From assembly GCF_900112975.1 (NCBI RefSeq), contig NZ_FONQ01000021.1, forward strand, positions 1 to 54,090: a stretch of 54,090 nucleotides of DNA. Reading direction: 5' to 3'. The position numbers and the translations under genes were made by a program. Shown piece after piece: positions 17,571-25,859 of this stretch; the stretch's first letter is position 1, and each line of letters starts with the position of its first letter. The stretch comes from Flavobacterium xueshanense (GTDB lineage: Bacteria > Bacteroidota > Bacteroidia > Flavobacteriales > Flavobacteriaceae). Below the pieces are notes generated by a model. The model ran no database searches and was not told the origin of the DNA. It worked only from the letters and a program-made list of their open reading frames with translations.

Positions 17571-18359
17571 ATGAGTAAGACAAGTATCGAGTGGACACAA
17601 GACAAATTGGATAGAGCACTATTTGAATATAGTAATTCAATAACCTATATTAACCAAGCAAAAGCTTATGGTTATAAGTTTTCGTTATCTATTTTTCAAG
17701 AACTTAGCAAAATGCACCAAAGAAAAACGGACAAAGTAGGTGTTTGTTTCCAAACCAATTTTCTAAACGAATTAATAAAAGACTTTTTAGAAAATGAAAG
17801 ACCAATTGAAGCAACTTTTTTAAAGCTTCATAAATGGTTTAGAGAATTAATATTGACCAAAAAAGATGCAATCGACTGGGAAAAAGTAATGATGGCAAGC
17901 CCTGAAAATCTTATTGAAATATTACGAAGCCATTCGTATATATTACCTAATAAAATCTATTGGCAAATAGTAAGTGATTGTTATACCCGTTCGAATTTAG
18001 CTCACAGTCATATGCATATAATCTTGGATTATTTAAGTGATAAACGACCCGATAAAGATTATTTGATGGATGAAGAGGAAAGGGAGTTTTTTATTAACCT
18101 ACCTGATGAAGTAACCATTTATCGAGGTTGCACTAAAAAAGAAATTAGATCAGGTAACTTCCGTATTAGCTGGACACTCGATAAAATAGTCGCTGAGTTT
18201 TTCGCGTACACTTATATAAATCCTATACATGAAGTTAGAAACGAAGAAAAAGACATATCAAAGTTTGATGTCATTGAAAAGACTGTAAGTAAAAAAGATT
18301 TACTTTGTTACTTTGGCGGTCGTGAAGAAGCCGAGGTTTTATATATACCAACTAAATAA
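17571..18359 (+). CDS. Hypothetical protein with possible ADP-ribosyltransferase-like C-terminus
   Basis: The 262-residue protein is not one I can name. The N-terminal 180 residues are helical (SNSITYINQAKAYGY, LKLHKWFRELILTKK). The C-terminal 80 residues hold VTIYRGC (Arg 185), FRISWTLDKIVAEFFA (Ser 200) and GREEAEVLYIP (Glu 253-Ala-Glu 255). This spacing resembles the Arg / Ser-Thr / ExE triad of R-S-E class ADP-ribosyltransferase folds. That is a motif inference only; it may be a decayed or unrelated fold. The stop codon lies inside a 70-bp perfect palindrome. It is the only plus-strand gene of the accessory block before 27.5 kb, and defence or toxin function is a guess from context. Confidence 0.6.
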   Translation: MSKTSIEWTQDKLDRALFEYSNSITYINQAKAYGYKFSLSIFQELSKMHQRKTDKVGVCFQTNFLNELIKDFLENERPIEATFLKLHKWFRELILTKKDAIDWEKVMMASPENLIEILRSHSYILPNKIYWQIVSDCYTRSNLAHSHMHIILDYLSDKRPDKDYLMDEEEREFFINLPDEVTIYRGCTKKEIRSGNFRISWTLDKIVAEFFAYTYINPIHEVRNEEKDISKFDVIEKTVSKKDLLCYFGGREEAEVLYIPTK

Positions 18360-18422
18360 GACATATATGAGTGAACTAATACATAAATTTATGTATTAGT
18401 TCACTCATATATGTCTTATTTA
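18353..18422. repeat. Perfect 70-bp palindrome overlapping a stop codon
   Basis: The 35-nt arms 18353-18387 and 18388-18422 are exact reverse complements with no loop, centred on AAA|TTT. The stop TAA (18357-18359) of the preceding gene lies inside the left arm. It could act as a bidirectional terminator. Its length, perfection and lack of spacer are unusual, because such cruciform-forming sequences are normally unstable. Confidence 0.9.
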
Positions 18423-19155
18423 AATAACGTGGTTAATCTGTCTTAATCCATTTTTTTTCATAATTTCGATAATTCACAAACATTCATTCATTAAACTTTT
18501 GTGCTTAATCTGTGCTGTTGTATATGGCTTTACTGATGAAAGACTAGGTTGAAGTCTGTCAACTTCTCTTCCAGATTGCTTTTTTGGTAGATGCTCCAAT
18601 TGGGTGGTCTGTAGTCGTTCTGATTTTATTTGACAACTCTTTTTTTCTATTATCATGTTTAGTCCAATTTTTTGCAAACACAAGCATTTTATCTAATATC
18701 TCAATTCTCTCTTCATCTTCATTATTAGATAACGAATTATGATTTGAAATTTCATTCATTAATAATTTAGAATTTTTTTCTTTTCATGAAAAAGTACCAT
18801 GTAGAGCCGCAGGTAAAATATTATCTAATGTTTTTAATGTAATTATTACAATGATCGATAGCACAACTTTTTTAGATCCAATGTGCGTATCATTATTTGA
18901 CAATTATTATGGCATTGAAATGTGTAGAAAAAGGAATTAATTTAGGACTTGATGATAATATAAATCATATGAAAATGTCAAATTATATTTTTAAAAAATT
19001 GGATCCAATTAACTATTAACTATGTTTTATATAAACAACTTAAACTTTTGAAACTCTTCTTTTCTATGGGTGTGGTTAAGTGAATAAATATGGGACTAAA
19101 ATTGGTTTATCGCAGATTATGATACAGGAGTTGATTTGGGTATTTGCGTAATGTA
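18423..19155. other. Region without an intact gene, probably gene remnants
   Basis: No convincing coding sequence was found. Two overlapping minus-strand frames of 66 and 69 codons (18559-18759 and 18474-18683) look like pieces of one frame broken by a shift. A short plus-strand frame (about 18910-19018) ends DPINY. None resembles a known family. A decayed gene or gene-capture debris is likely. Confidence 0.35.
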
Positions 19156-19275
19156 CCGTAGCTTTCAAGATGTTTGGGACTAAATTAAGCCATTATTCGA
19201 GTTTGCCAAATCATCCTAAAAACAAAAACGACTTCCCATTAAGGCAATTACCCAAATCCGTTGTAGTAGCTGCTA
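19156..19275. repeat. attC-like hairpin element downstream of the 19385 gene
   Basis: TTTGGG (19173-19178) and CCCAAA (19251-19256) form an inner stem, with imperfect outer GTAGCT-type arms near 19158-19163 and 19264-19270. Between them, GGGACTAAAT-AAG-CATTATTCG is shared almost base for base with 20360-20390, and CCATTAAG...AATACCCAAAT with 20420-20440. It is therefore a diverged copy of the hairpin at 20337-20462. Confidence 0.5.
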
Positions 19276-19384
19276 TAGGCGGGTTTTAGATAAATTTTCT
19301 TTTTAAATGATGTCTAAATTCTCCAGTTAAATTTGCAAATGTCTAGAAATGTTTGTTGGCAGCTGGCATTAACTTAATATTAAA

Positions 19385-20128
19385 TTATTTCCATTCATTA
19401 AGCATTGTCAACAATTTTTCCATTAATTCAAACCAAATGTTTTTTCTTAATTCTTGTTCCGATTTTTTATCAAGGTTTTGATTCTCGTTAATATATTCTG
19501 TAATTAAAGCATCAACTATAGCTTCTGAAGATGTGGTATAAGGGTCTTCTTTATTTATGTAATTTTCAATAGATAAATATGCTGTTCTACCTGAATTCCA
19601 TGTTGTAGTTCGCCCTTCTATTTCTTGTAGATCATTATCTATTTTAGTTTGTAAGTCACTCCATTTATTGCTTTCTAAATCTTTTCCGTCAAGAGCATTT
19701 TTATGTAATTTAATTAAATCATGGAAATATTTTTTATCTCTTTCTTGCTTTGGAATCATATCGGTTAAAATCATAAGTTCCCATTTGTGAAACATTAAAG
19801 AGTAATCAATACCGACATTGCATGATTTTAAAAAGGCAGGATAAAAGTACTCTTCATAGTTTTCTCTAAAACCACTAAAATCATCTGAATTATGATGGTT
19901 GATAGTAAATAGTAGATTTCCTAACCAATTAGGTAAACCTAAATTATTAGGGAAATTTTCGTAATCTTCTAAAAAACAGTCAGGGTTGGTGTAAGTTCTA
20001 TTTAGATTTAATATCTTTTCTGCTATTTCCTGTGCTGATTTCGGAGCTTTTTTCATATTCAACCAGCCATATATTGTAGCTAAATTTTTTTCTTTTATTT
20101 CGTGATTACTTTTAAATGACAATAGCAT
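19385..20128 (-). CDS. Hypothetical protein of a cassette-like unit (247 aa)
   Basis: I do not recognise this 247-residue protein. It is soluble, acidic and Trp/Asn-rich, with motifs such as FHKWELMILTDMIPKQERDKKYF and TWNSGRTAYLSIENYI, and no membrane segment. The gene is bounded by the 10-bp inverted pair TGTTGGCAGC (19354-19363) and GCTGCCAACA (20216-20225), specific to this unit. A hairpin (TGTTGGCA at 20173-20180 with TGCCAACA at 20218-20225) occupies its 5' leader. Its neighbours in the array are defence-like, so a defence function is possible but not shown. Confidence 0.6.
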   Translation of the reverse strand: MLLSFKSNHEIKEKNLATIYGWLNMKKAPKSAQEIAEKILNLNRTYTNPDCFLEDYENFPNNLGLPNWLGNLLFTINHHNSDDFSGFRENYEEYFYPAFLKSCNVGIDYSLMFHKWELMILTDMIPKQERDKKYFHDLIKLHKNALDGKDLESNKWSDLQTKIDNDLQEIEGRTTTWNSGRTAYLSIENYINKEDPYTTSSEAIVDALITEYINENQNLDKKSEQELRKNIWFELMEKLLTMLNEWK

Positions 20129-20316
20129 AGTTATGTTTAATAAATTAATTCCTAATTTTTTTAGTTCTTCAATGTTGGCAAAATTGCTTTAGATTCCTGA
20201 GTCTGCTAAGCGCTTGCTGCCAACATCAGTTTGTCTAAAAATCTAAAATAAGTCTCTGATAATTCCATATTTGAGATTTTTCAAAGATAGGAGTCCGAGA
20301 ACAAAAACTCAAATTC

Positions 20317-20336
20317 GAGGTTATTAGACAGTTTGA
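20317..20336 (-). repeat. Distal conserved 20-bp sequence of cassette array 2
   Basis: GAGGTTATTAGACAGTTTGA is identical to 184-203. Read on the minus strand it follows the last attC-like hairpin (20337-20462) of the array that begins at 25953. The DNA from 20226 to 20316 has an ATTTGAG/CTCAAAT inverted pair, and no gene was seen there. Confidence 0.5.
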
Positions 20337-20470
20337 AGTTCCCGCGCTACAAGCAGTTTGGGACTAAATAAAGCTCATTATTCGGATTCGCAGAATCTTC
20401 CAAATACAAACCAATTTTTCCATTAAGACTAATACCCAAATTGATTGTAGCGTGTGTTAGCTGTATTACC
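20337..20470 (-). repeat. attC-like site of the two-gene cassette
   Basis: The stem has two steps. CGCTACAA (20345-20352) pairs with TTGTAGCG (20445-20452). After a 4/4 internal loop TTTGGG (20357-20362) pairs with CCCAAA (20435-20440). Beside it lies the core GTTAGCTGTATTACC (20456-20470), whose near-inverse GGTATTAGAGCTAAC (23353-23367) is at the other end of the two-gene unit. Paired outer and inner boxes separated by unpaired spacers are the architecture of integron attC sites. Confidence 0.55.
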
Positions 20471-20478
20471 TTTAAGTA

Positions 20479-22212
20479 TTATAGATACTCCATTATTTCA
20501 AAAGTATCATTTAATATTTCGTCTAATGATTTATCGTGTTCTTTTAATATTGATTCTTTGTTTATAGAATTACCAATACAAATTAAGTTTGTATCCGTTT
20601 TAAAAAATTTGTCTATGTAAAATTCAATTTTTGTGTCTTTGGATTTATTGTCAGCAACTGAAATTATTGTTTGAGTATCATTTGGGCGATTTTTACAGAT
20701 AAAATCTAAAATTTTTTCTTTGTTATTTCCGTCTAAATCTTCTTTAAAAATACTATCTAAAATCAATGGAAGTCTATGAATATTTTCTGTTTCATTTATA
20801 ACTTTATTGAATGCAAAATGATAGCTTAATACAGCTAAATGTAATTCTACTCCTTGAAATGGAAAACTAGATAATTCATAAACATAGTTAAATCTACTGT
20901 CTTCAGTTTTAGGGACATCAAGTTTTATGTTGTTTACATTATAGAATTCTTTGAATTTTTTATTTTTAATAAATCTTTCACTTTGAATGTCATCGTCGTC
21001 TTTAAAAGATTGTAGTTTTTCTTTTAACTCATTTATTTCTATGGCTAATTTTCCAATATTTTCATTTATTGATGTGTCTAATTTAATGTTAGCTTGAGTC
21101 TTTATCCATTCGTCAAGTGTAATGTTTTTGTCTGAATAGATAATATGTTTATGATAATCTTTCGCTAATAAACTTCTTAATTCCTCAATTTTTTTATTTG
21201 TAGAATTGAGGTCAGATTGAATTTTTTTATTTTCAGATTGAATTTTCGCTTTAATTTTTATTGTGTCATTTTCTTCTTGATAGTATTCATAAATCTGCTT
21301 TGTATCAATAGGTAATATTTGTTGACAAATTGGACAGTTGTCTTTACCAGGGAATTGATGATTATGATTTCTAGAAACTTTTGAAATGACTGATAATCTT
21401 TGGTTGTTATAAGTCAAGTGGTTTGATTGCTTAATATATTTGTTTTCAAGCTCTAGCAAACTTGCCTTTCTATTTGTTAGCTCATTTATAAATTTTTGTC
21501 CTTTGCCTTTAAAAGAATCATCAAGTAATCTTGAACTTTCAATAACGGTATCATTTTTTTCGAAATTTAAATAGAAATTATATTTTTGATTTTTATCTGC
21601 TAATTGAATTTCTAGTGCTTTTCTCTTTTCTTTATCTTCAAGTTTCGTAATACCTAGATAATAATCTAAAAAATCTTCCTTAAAATTTTTGTAGAAGTCT
21701 AAATTACTAAAAGATTTTCTTAAATAAACCCAACCAACATCCTGTGAAACATAATATGGTAAAAATATTGTTTCTATCGGTGCTTTTGATATCCCATTTT
21801 TAGTTTCAAGTAATAAATCGAAGTTTAGTAAATTATTGAAGAATTCCTTAAGTTTATAATGTTCTACTGAACTATTTCCACCTATTCCGCTGTATGTTGT
21901 AACTTTATTTGTTAATGAATCTTTAATAAATAAGGTTTCGTCTTTTCTAACAAATGTATATTCAATATTTTCGTTATCTTTTTTAATCGTAATATCAAGT
22001 CTTGTGAAGATATTTTCGGATAATATTTTTATGAGTTTAGTTTTGTTATCGTTAATGCCAAAAGTGAAAAATATTAATTGAATTAAAGTGCTTTTACCAG
22101 CAGTATTGGCTCCATATATTACATTTAGTTTTTTACCAAATTCGGCAAGAAAGCTTTTATTATTAACTTCACTATGAATAAAAATTTTATTTATGGTTAA
22201 ATATGTTTTCAT
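20479..22212 (-). CDS. SMC/Rad50-like zinc-hook ATPase, defence operon
   Basis: The 577-residue ATPase has Walker A GANTAGKST (residues 34-42) near the N-terminus. Two coiled-coil arms (about 190-280 and 310-400) flank a zinc-hook CPIC (293-296), and a C-terminal half contains SFPFQGVELHLAVLSYHFAF and PLILDSIFKED (Walker-B region). This is the Rad50/SMC layout in compact form, as in Lamassu LmuB and ABC-three-component ATPases. Its start codon overlaps the stop of the nuclease gene by 4 nt (ATGA), so the two are translationally coupled. I expect it to sense DNA ends or phage replication structures and license the nuclease. Exact system name is uncertain. Confidence 0.8.
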   Translation of the reverse strand: MKTYLTINKIFIHSEVNNKSFLAEFGKKLNVIYGANTAGKSTLIQLIFFTFGINDNKTKLIKILSENIFTRLDITIKKDNENIEYTFVRKDETLFIKDSLTNKVTTYSGIGGNSSVEHYKLKEFFNNLLNFDLLLETKNGISKAPIETIFLPYYVSQDVGWVYLRKSFSNLDFYKNFKEDFLDYYLGITKLEDKEKRKALEIQLADKNQKYNFYLNFEKNDTVIESSRLLDDSFKGKGQKFINELTNRKASLLELENKYIKQSNHLTYNNQRLSVISKVSRNHNHQFPGKDNCPICQQILPIDTKQIYEYYQEENDTIKIKAKIQSENKKIQSDLNSTNKKIEELRSLLAKDYHKHIIYSDKNITLDEWIKTQANIKLDTSINENIGKLAIEINELKEKLQSFKDDDDIQSERFIKNKKFKEFYNVNNIKLDVPKTEDSRFNYVYELSSFPFQGVELHLAVLSYHFAFNKVINETENIHRLPLILDSIFKEDLDGNNKEKILDFICKNRPNDTQTIISVADNKSKDTKIEFYIDKFFKTDTNLICIGNSINKESILKEHDKSLDEILNDTFEIMEYL

Positions 22213-23300
22213 TTTTGCATAAGTATTAGAAAGTATCCCGCAGAAATAGATGCTTTAAGTTGAATTTGGTTTAGTGTTGAATTATGATCTTTTAAGAATA
22301 CATTATACAATTCCTTAATACAAAGTACATCACTTGTAAACCTAGTGAAAATGCTTTTATTACTTTCTATAAAACGAATTATTTTTTGGTGTTCTCCCTG
22401 TTTTAAGTCTTTAAATTCGTCTAAACTATTTTCAAAATCAAGTTCAAATGACATTGCATCAAAGACATTTATTGAAAGTTCATCACAAATCTTATCAGCT
22501 CTTTTTCTACAAAATTCCAAAGCTAAATTTTTTGTTGTTAGTATGTTTAAAATGTTTTCTATTTCCGAAGAATCAATTTTTTTATGTTTATCACTTAATT
22601 TCGGAATATCACCTTGATTGTATGTGCTTTCTATTTTTTTTAAATGAAAAATTAGAGTGTCTCTAGCGGCTGTGTGGTCAATTATTTTATTTCCAAATAC
22701 TGTTTTAAATTTTCCTGTAAGTAATTCTAGTTGGGATTTTGTATTTCTTCCTAAATCAATAAACGTAAAGTTTAAATTATCGAAATGCAAAACTTGATTT
22801 TTGTCAAAAGTAATTTTTGGATTTCCTTTTTTCAATGAATCTTGGCAATCTTTAACTAAATTTAAATAAGAAACTGTTTCTCTAGTTTCATTGATTAAAA
22901 ATTTTTTGGTTTTGTTTTCAGATAAACATTTATAATCAAGAGAAATTGTATTATTTGTTATAAAGTGTTGTGATTGCGTGTAATCTTTACTTTTAGGAAA
23001 ACTATCTTTAATTATTTCAATTCCTGATTTAGTAATTTTGTCAATTATTTCATAAACAGAATTTGTCGTCCAAATCGTTCCTGATTTTTTCGCTTGATAT
23101 GTTGTGATTTCAGAAAGTTTTCCAGTAGAGTTTAGAAATCCAAAAACAATATCATCATAATGTTCGAGCATAATAAAATAGTCTTGGTTTTTCAAACTAT
23201 TATATTTTTCTAAAAAAACATAAATGCAGGTGTTTCTTTGAAAGTCAAAACCAACATTTGCTTGGACTCCTGAATTACTATCTATTTTTCCTTTTGCCAT
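22209..23300 (-). CDS. Cap4/DUF4297-like dsDNA nuclease, defence operon
   Basis: In this 363-residue protein the first 75 residues hold GVQANVGFDFQRN, then LEHYDDIVF (Glu 46, Asp 50) and TYQAKKS (Gln 69-x-Lys 71). This is the E...D...QxK form of the PD-(D/E)XK nuclease seen in Cap4/DUF4297 effectors. The C-terminal part is helical and lacks a SAVED domain, so signal input probably comes from the partner ATPase rather than a cyclic nucleotide. It is the first gene of a two-gene operon in a single cassette-like unit bounded by GTTAGCT-type inverted repeats. It most resembles the effector of a two-component Lamassu or ABC-3C-like system; likely outcome is DNA cleavage and abortive infection. Confidence 0.75.
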   Translation of the reverse strand: MAKGKIDSNSGVQANVGFDFQRNTCIYVFLEKYNSLKNQDYFIMLEHYDDIVFGFLNSTGKLSEITTYQAKKSGTIWTTNSVYEIIDKITKSGIEIIKDSFPKSKDYTQSQHFITNNTISLDYKCLSENKTKKFLINETRETVSYLNLVKDCQDSLKKGNPKITFDKNQVLHFDNLNFTFIDLGRNTKSQLELLTGKFKTVFGNKIIDHTAARDTLIFHLKKIESTYNQGDIPKLSDKHKKIDSSEIENILNILTTKNLALEFCRKRADKICDELSINVFDAMSFELDFENSLDEFKDLKQGEHQKIIRFIESNKSIFTRFTSDVLCIKELYNVFLKDHNSTLNQIQLKASISAGYFLILMQK

Positions 23301-23352
23301 TTAATTTTTTTTATTTGTTACATTATAATGCCGAATTTTCTCTTTTTGGCGC

Positions 23353-23489
23353 GGTATTAGAGCTAACGTTTCGCCATTTTGAGATGGCTGAAAATTCGTA
23401 AACACTTAATTTTCGTTTTAACGATAACTTGATGCGAAACAGTAATTCCACTAAATTCCAGCTAACTCAAAATGGCTGTTATGTGGGAG
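23353..23489 (-). repeat. attC-like site between cassettes
   Basis: Inner stem GCCATTTTGAG (23373-23383) with CTCAAAATGGC (23466-23476) is a perfect 11-bp pair. The outer cores are GCTAAC (23362-23367) on one side and GTTATGTGGGAG (23478-23489) on the other. The latter is the exact inverse of CTCCCACATAAC at 24720-24731, the far boundary of the 23662-24609 unit. Read on the minus strand: CCCACATAAC, stem, loop, stem, GAAACG then TTAGCT of the next unit. The remainder of 23490-23661 is AT-rich with no gene. Confidence 0.55.
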
Positions 23490-23661
23490 GTCAAGAAATT
23501 TTGATTAAAACGCTAACTTTTCACTCCACTTTTGCAAAATTCAACTTTCAAAGTTCTGTGTTTTGGTTCACAATTTTCAATTATCCAGTTGAGTTTAATT
23601 AATTTTTAAAAGATAAGTTAAGTATGAAATTGTTTGATTGATTTTTCTACTGAATATAAAA

Positions 23662-24609
23662 TTATTGATAATGACTATTCCATGCATCAATATCACCTTC
23701 AAATGCTTGTCCAAAAGACAATTCATCCCAACTTCCAAACCCACCATAATCTTCAGAATTTTTTGGGGAATCATCTATTTCATTACAAGATTCATAATAT
23801 TCTTTTTCTAATAATAGTTTAATACAATTAATTTCTAAAGCGATTACATAATTTGGAACTTCTTCGAAATCATTGAGAAGAAAACAAATTTCTGATAAAC
23901 ACAAATGATCTGTATTAATTATGAGGGAAAACAAATATTCGGGATCTGTTTTAAGGATATTCATTATTTTTAGATCTTTATATTTACCAAACCCTAAATA
24001 ACTAAAATAAGTAATTGAACTAATCAATTTTACATCTTCTTTAAGTACATAGGAATTATCAGTTATAAGGTCATAACATTTTTCTAAAGTTTGTTCAAAT
24101 TTTTCATAATAAGGATTTGTTTCAGAAATTTTTAATTTAAAATGAGAAATTAAAGTTCCTATATACATTTTTGAATCTGTATAAATACCAAGAGGGAATG
24201 CATTATTTATAGAAAAAATGCATGATCTGAAATACTCTTCATAATATACTTTAGACTTACTGAAATTTCCATTGCTATGTTCTTTTTTAGCTAAAACAAG
24301 CTTTGGATGATCCTCTATTAAGCTCACAAAACTATATGTATTATTTTTCCACAACTTGATTACAGCTTTAAATGTAAAACCAACTTTTATATTCTGAAAA
24401 TATTTAAATTTTTTTTTAAAAACCATTATAGTATAGAAGTCAGATTTCAATTTCAAAGTGGTATAAGCAATATTATCATATCCGTTAATAATATCAATTT
24501 TACTATTCCCCCAAGTAATCTTGTTGACTGTAATTTCAACATCAAAATTTTCTAAATTATTATTTACCATAACGTCACTCATAAGGCGATGATAGTCAAT
24601 ATTTTCCAT
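23662..24609 (-). CDS. Hypothetical protein with ExoX C-terminal-like segment
   Basis: The 315-residue protein has an N-terminal beta-rich region (residues 1-110) and a helical middle (VYYEEYFRSCIFSINNAF). Around residues 205-235 there is FGKYKDLKIMNILKTDPEYLFSLI, which fits the small exodeoxyribonuclease X C-terminal pattern (FGKYKG-T---IL--DP-YL-WLI), a module often attached to nucleases. The acidic Gly/Trp tail (YGGFGSWDELSFGQAFEGD) is unusual. No nuclease core was recognised. It is alone in its cassette, bounded by the 12-bp inverted pair GTTATGTGGGAG / CTCCCACATAAC. Function unknown; nucleic-acid contact is likely. Confidence 0.65.
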   Translation of the reverse strand: MENIDYHRLMSDVMVNNNLENFDVEITVNKITWGNSKIDIINGYDNIAYTTLKLKSDFYTIMVFKKKFKYFQNIKVGFTFKAVIKLWKNNTYSFVSLIEDHPKLVLAKKEHSNGNFSKSKVYYEEYFRSCIFSINNAFPLGIYTDSKMYIGTLISHFKLKISETNPYYEKFEQTLEKCYDLITDNSYVLKEDVKLISSITYFSYLGFGKYKDLKIMNILKTDPEYLFSLIINTDHLCLSEICFLLNDFEEVPNYVIALEINCIKLLLEKEYYESCNEIDDSPKNSEDYGGFGSWDELSFGQAFEGDIDAWNSHYQ

Positions 24610-24719
24610 AATTATTTATTATTTGATTGATGTTATTAAATATAATTTTTTTAGTAAATATTGGTTATTTAAATCGAATTTTCCTCAGTAAGGCAAATTC
24701 TGCGGATTCAAGAGTACAA

Positions 24720-24861
24720 CTCCCACATAACGCTCTGGCGCTTGGCGAGGTTGGGGAATAAAGATTCGGGATTTTTCGGTTAAACACAAAATTTCCAAAT
24801 ACAAGACAACTTTAAATCAAGCCTGAAACCCCAATCTTGCCAAACGGCTATTACCAGCAGT
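24720..24861 (-). repeat. attC-like site between cassettes
   Basis: TTGGCGAGGTTGGGG (24742-24756) pairs with CCCCAATCTTGCCAA (24829-24843) with two G-T pairs. It is flanked by CACATAACG (24724-24732) and TATTACCAGCA (24849-24859). The latter is the inverse of TGCTGGTAA at 25854-25862, the far boundary of the 24867-25820 unit. Size and organisation match the other attC-like sites, whereas the stem sequence is different. Confidence 0.55.
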
Positions 24862-24866
24862 AATTA

Positions 24867-25820
24867 TTATTTTGGTAGTATTTCATTTAACTTTTCAGTA
24901 AATTCTTTTGAATTTGTAACTCTTATTAGTCTAATATTTATCTGCTTGTTTTCTTTATTGAAATCACAAATTTGTTGTGCAACAAGTGGTGTCAAATCAG
25001 TATTGTAAACTAACCAAGCCTCTCCAATTTTGTCTTTAAGGAAATGTGCTAATTGATGAAATGTATTTAATCCAATTTTACTTCTGTTTAAATACTTTGC
25101 TTCAATAAAATACTGTTTATTGGCTTTAGAAAAAATAATATCAATTCCCTTGTCTATATTATCTTTGTCTAGGATAGTTATATCAGAACGTTTTCTCAAT
25201 GCCTCTTCAATATTCTTTTCAAACTCATATCCATATTCACGAATCTCTTTGTCTGAAGTGATTTCTTGAATTTCATTTTGGATTTCAGCATCTTTGTCCT
25301 TGTCCGCTTTAAATTTTAAATAAGTGCTTATTATTCCTAAAATAACTGATACAATTGTTACGATTATTGATAACCATATTTTCCAAATATTTTCTTTTTT
25401 TTCTGCTTTTAGATTATCAATTTGTGTCTTGTTTTCTTTTGGTAGTTTGGATTTGATTTCTTCTATTTTGTTTATCAACTCTTTTCGTTTTGTCAATGGA
25501 ATAAATTTGTCTTCCATGAAAGATTCTTCTGTTTTTGTCAGAATATCATTTAATGAAAGTGGAAATGGTTGCTTTAATGTAATTTCTTTGGCATGAACTA
25601 GTGTTGGCAGTTCTTTAAGTGTAAAAGTCGAGTCTGCATAAACAAGTTCTTTAACTGATTGTAAAATTTCGTTTTCAGCATTTTTAATTTTCTCATTTTG
25701 TGATTCTTGTAGCCAACTTGGAACATACCAAACACCCAAATATATGGTTACAAAAAAACCAAGTATACTAAAAACCGTTCCGAAGTTTGTAAACCAATCT
25801 TTTAGTGTCTTTGTATTCAT
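24867..25820 (-). CDS. Membrane-anchored PD-(D/E)XK (Mrr-like) nuclease
   Basis: The 317-residue protein has two membrane helices (about 13-33 and 146-170) with a 110-residue helical segment between them. A C-terminal restriction-endonuclease-like domain then follows: YEFEKNIEEALRK (the conserved Glu helix, about 198-210), GIDIIF (Asp 227) and YFIEAKYL (Glu 240-x-Lys 242). The order helix-Glu, D, ExK is that of Mrr-like nucleases. I chose ATG 25820 (MNTKTLKDWF); an upstream in-frame ATG at 25898 would place the start inside the leader hairpin. It is the first cassette of the array, directly after the leader promoter. A membrane-tethered nuclease suggests attack on entering DNA. Confidence 0.78.
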   Translation of the reverse strand: MNTKTLKDWFTNFGTVFSILGFFVTIYLGVWYVPSWLQESQNEKIKNAENEILQSVKELVYADSTFTLKELPTLVHAKEITLKQPFPLSLNDILTKTEESFMEDKFIPLTKRKELINKIEEIKSKLPKENKTQIDNLKAEKKENIWKIWLSIIVTIVSVILGIISTYLKFKADKDKDAEIQNEIQEITSDKEIREYGYEFEKNIEEALRKRSDITILDKDNIDKGIDIIFSKANKQYFIEAKYLNRSKIGLNTFHQLAHFLKDKIGEAWLVYNTDLTPLVAQQICDFNKENKQINIRLIRVTNSKEFTEKLNEILPK

Positions 25821-25859
25821 ATTTTGTCTATTTCTTGTGAGGTTTGTTATTATTGCTGG

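Noticed and set aside
18474..18759. Two small minus-strand genes
   Set aside because: They overlap in different frames and have no recognisable domain; treated as remnants of one broken frame.
22209..23300. CBASS effector (Cap4) assignment
   Set aside because: No cGAS/DncV-type nucleotidyltransferase and no SAVED domain are present; the partner is an SMC-like ATPase.
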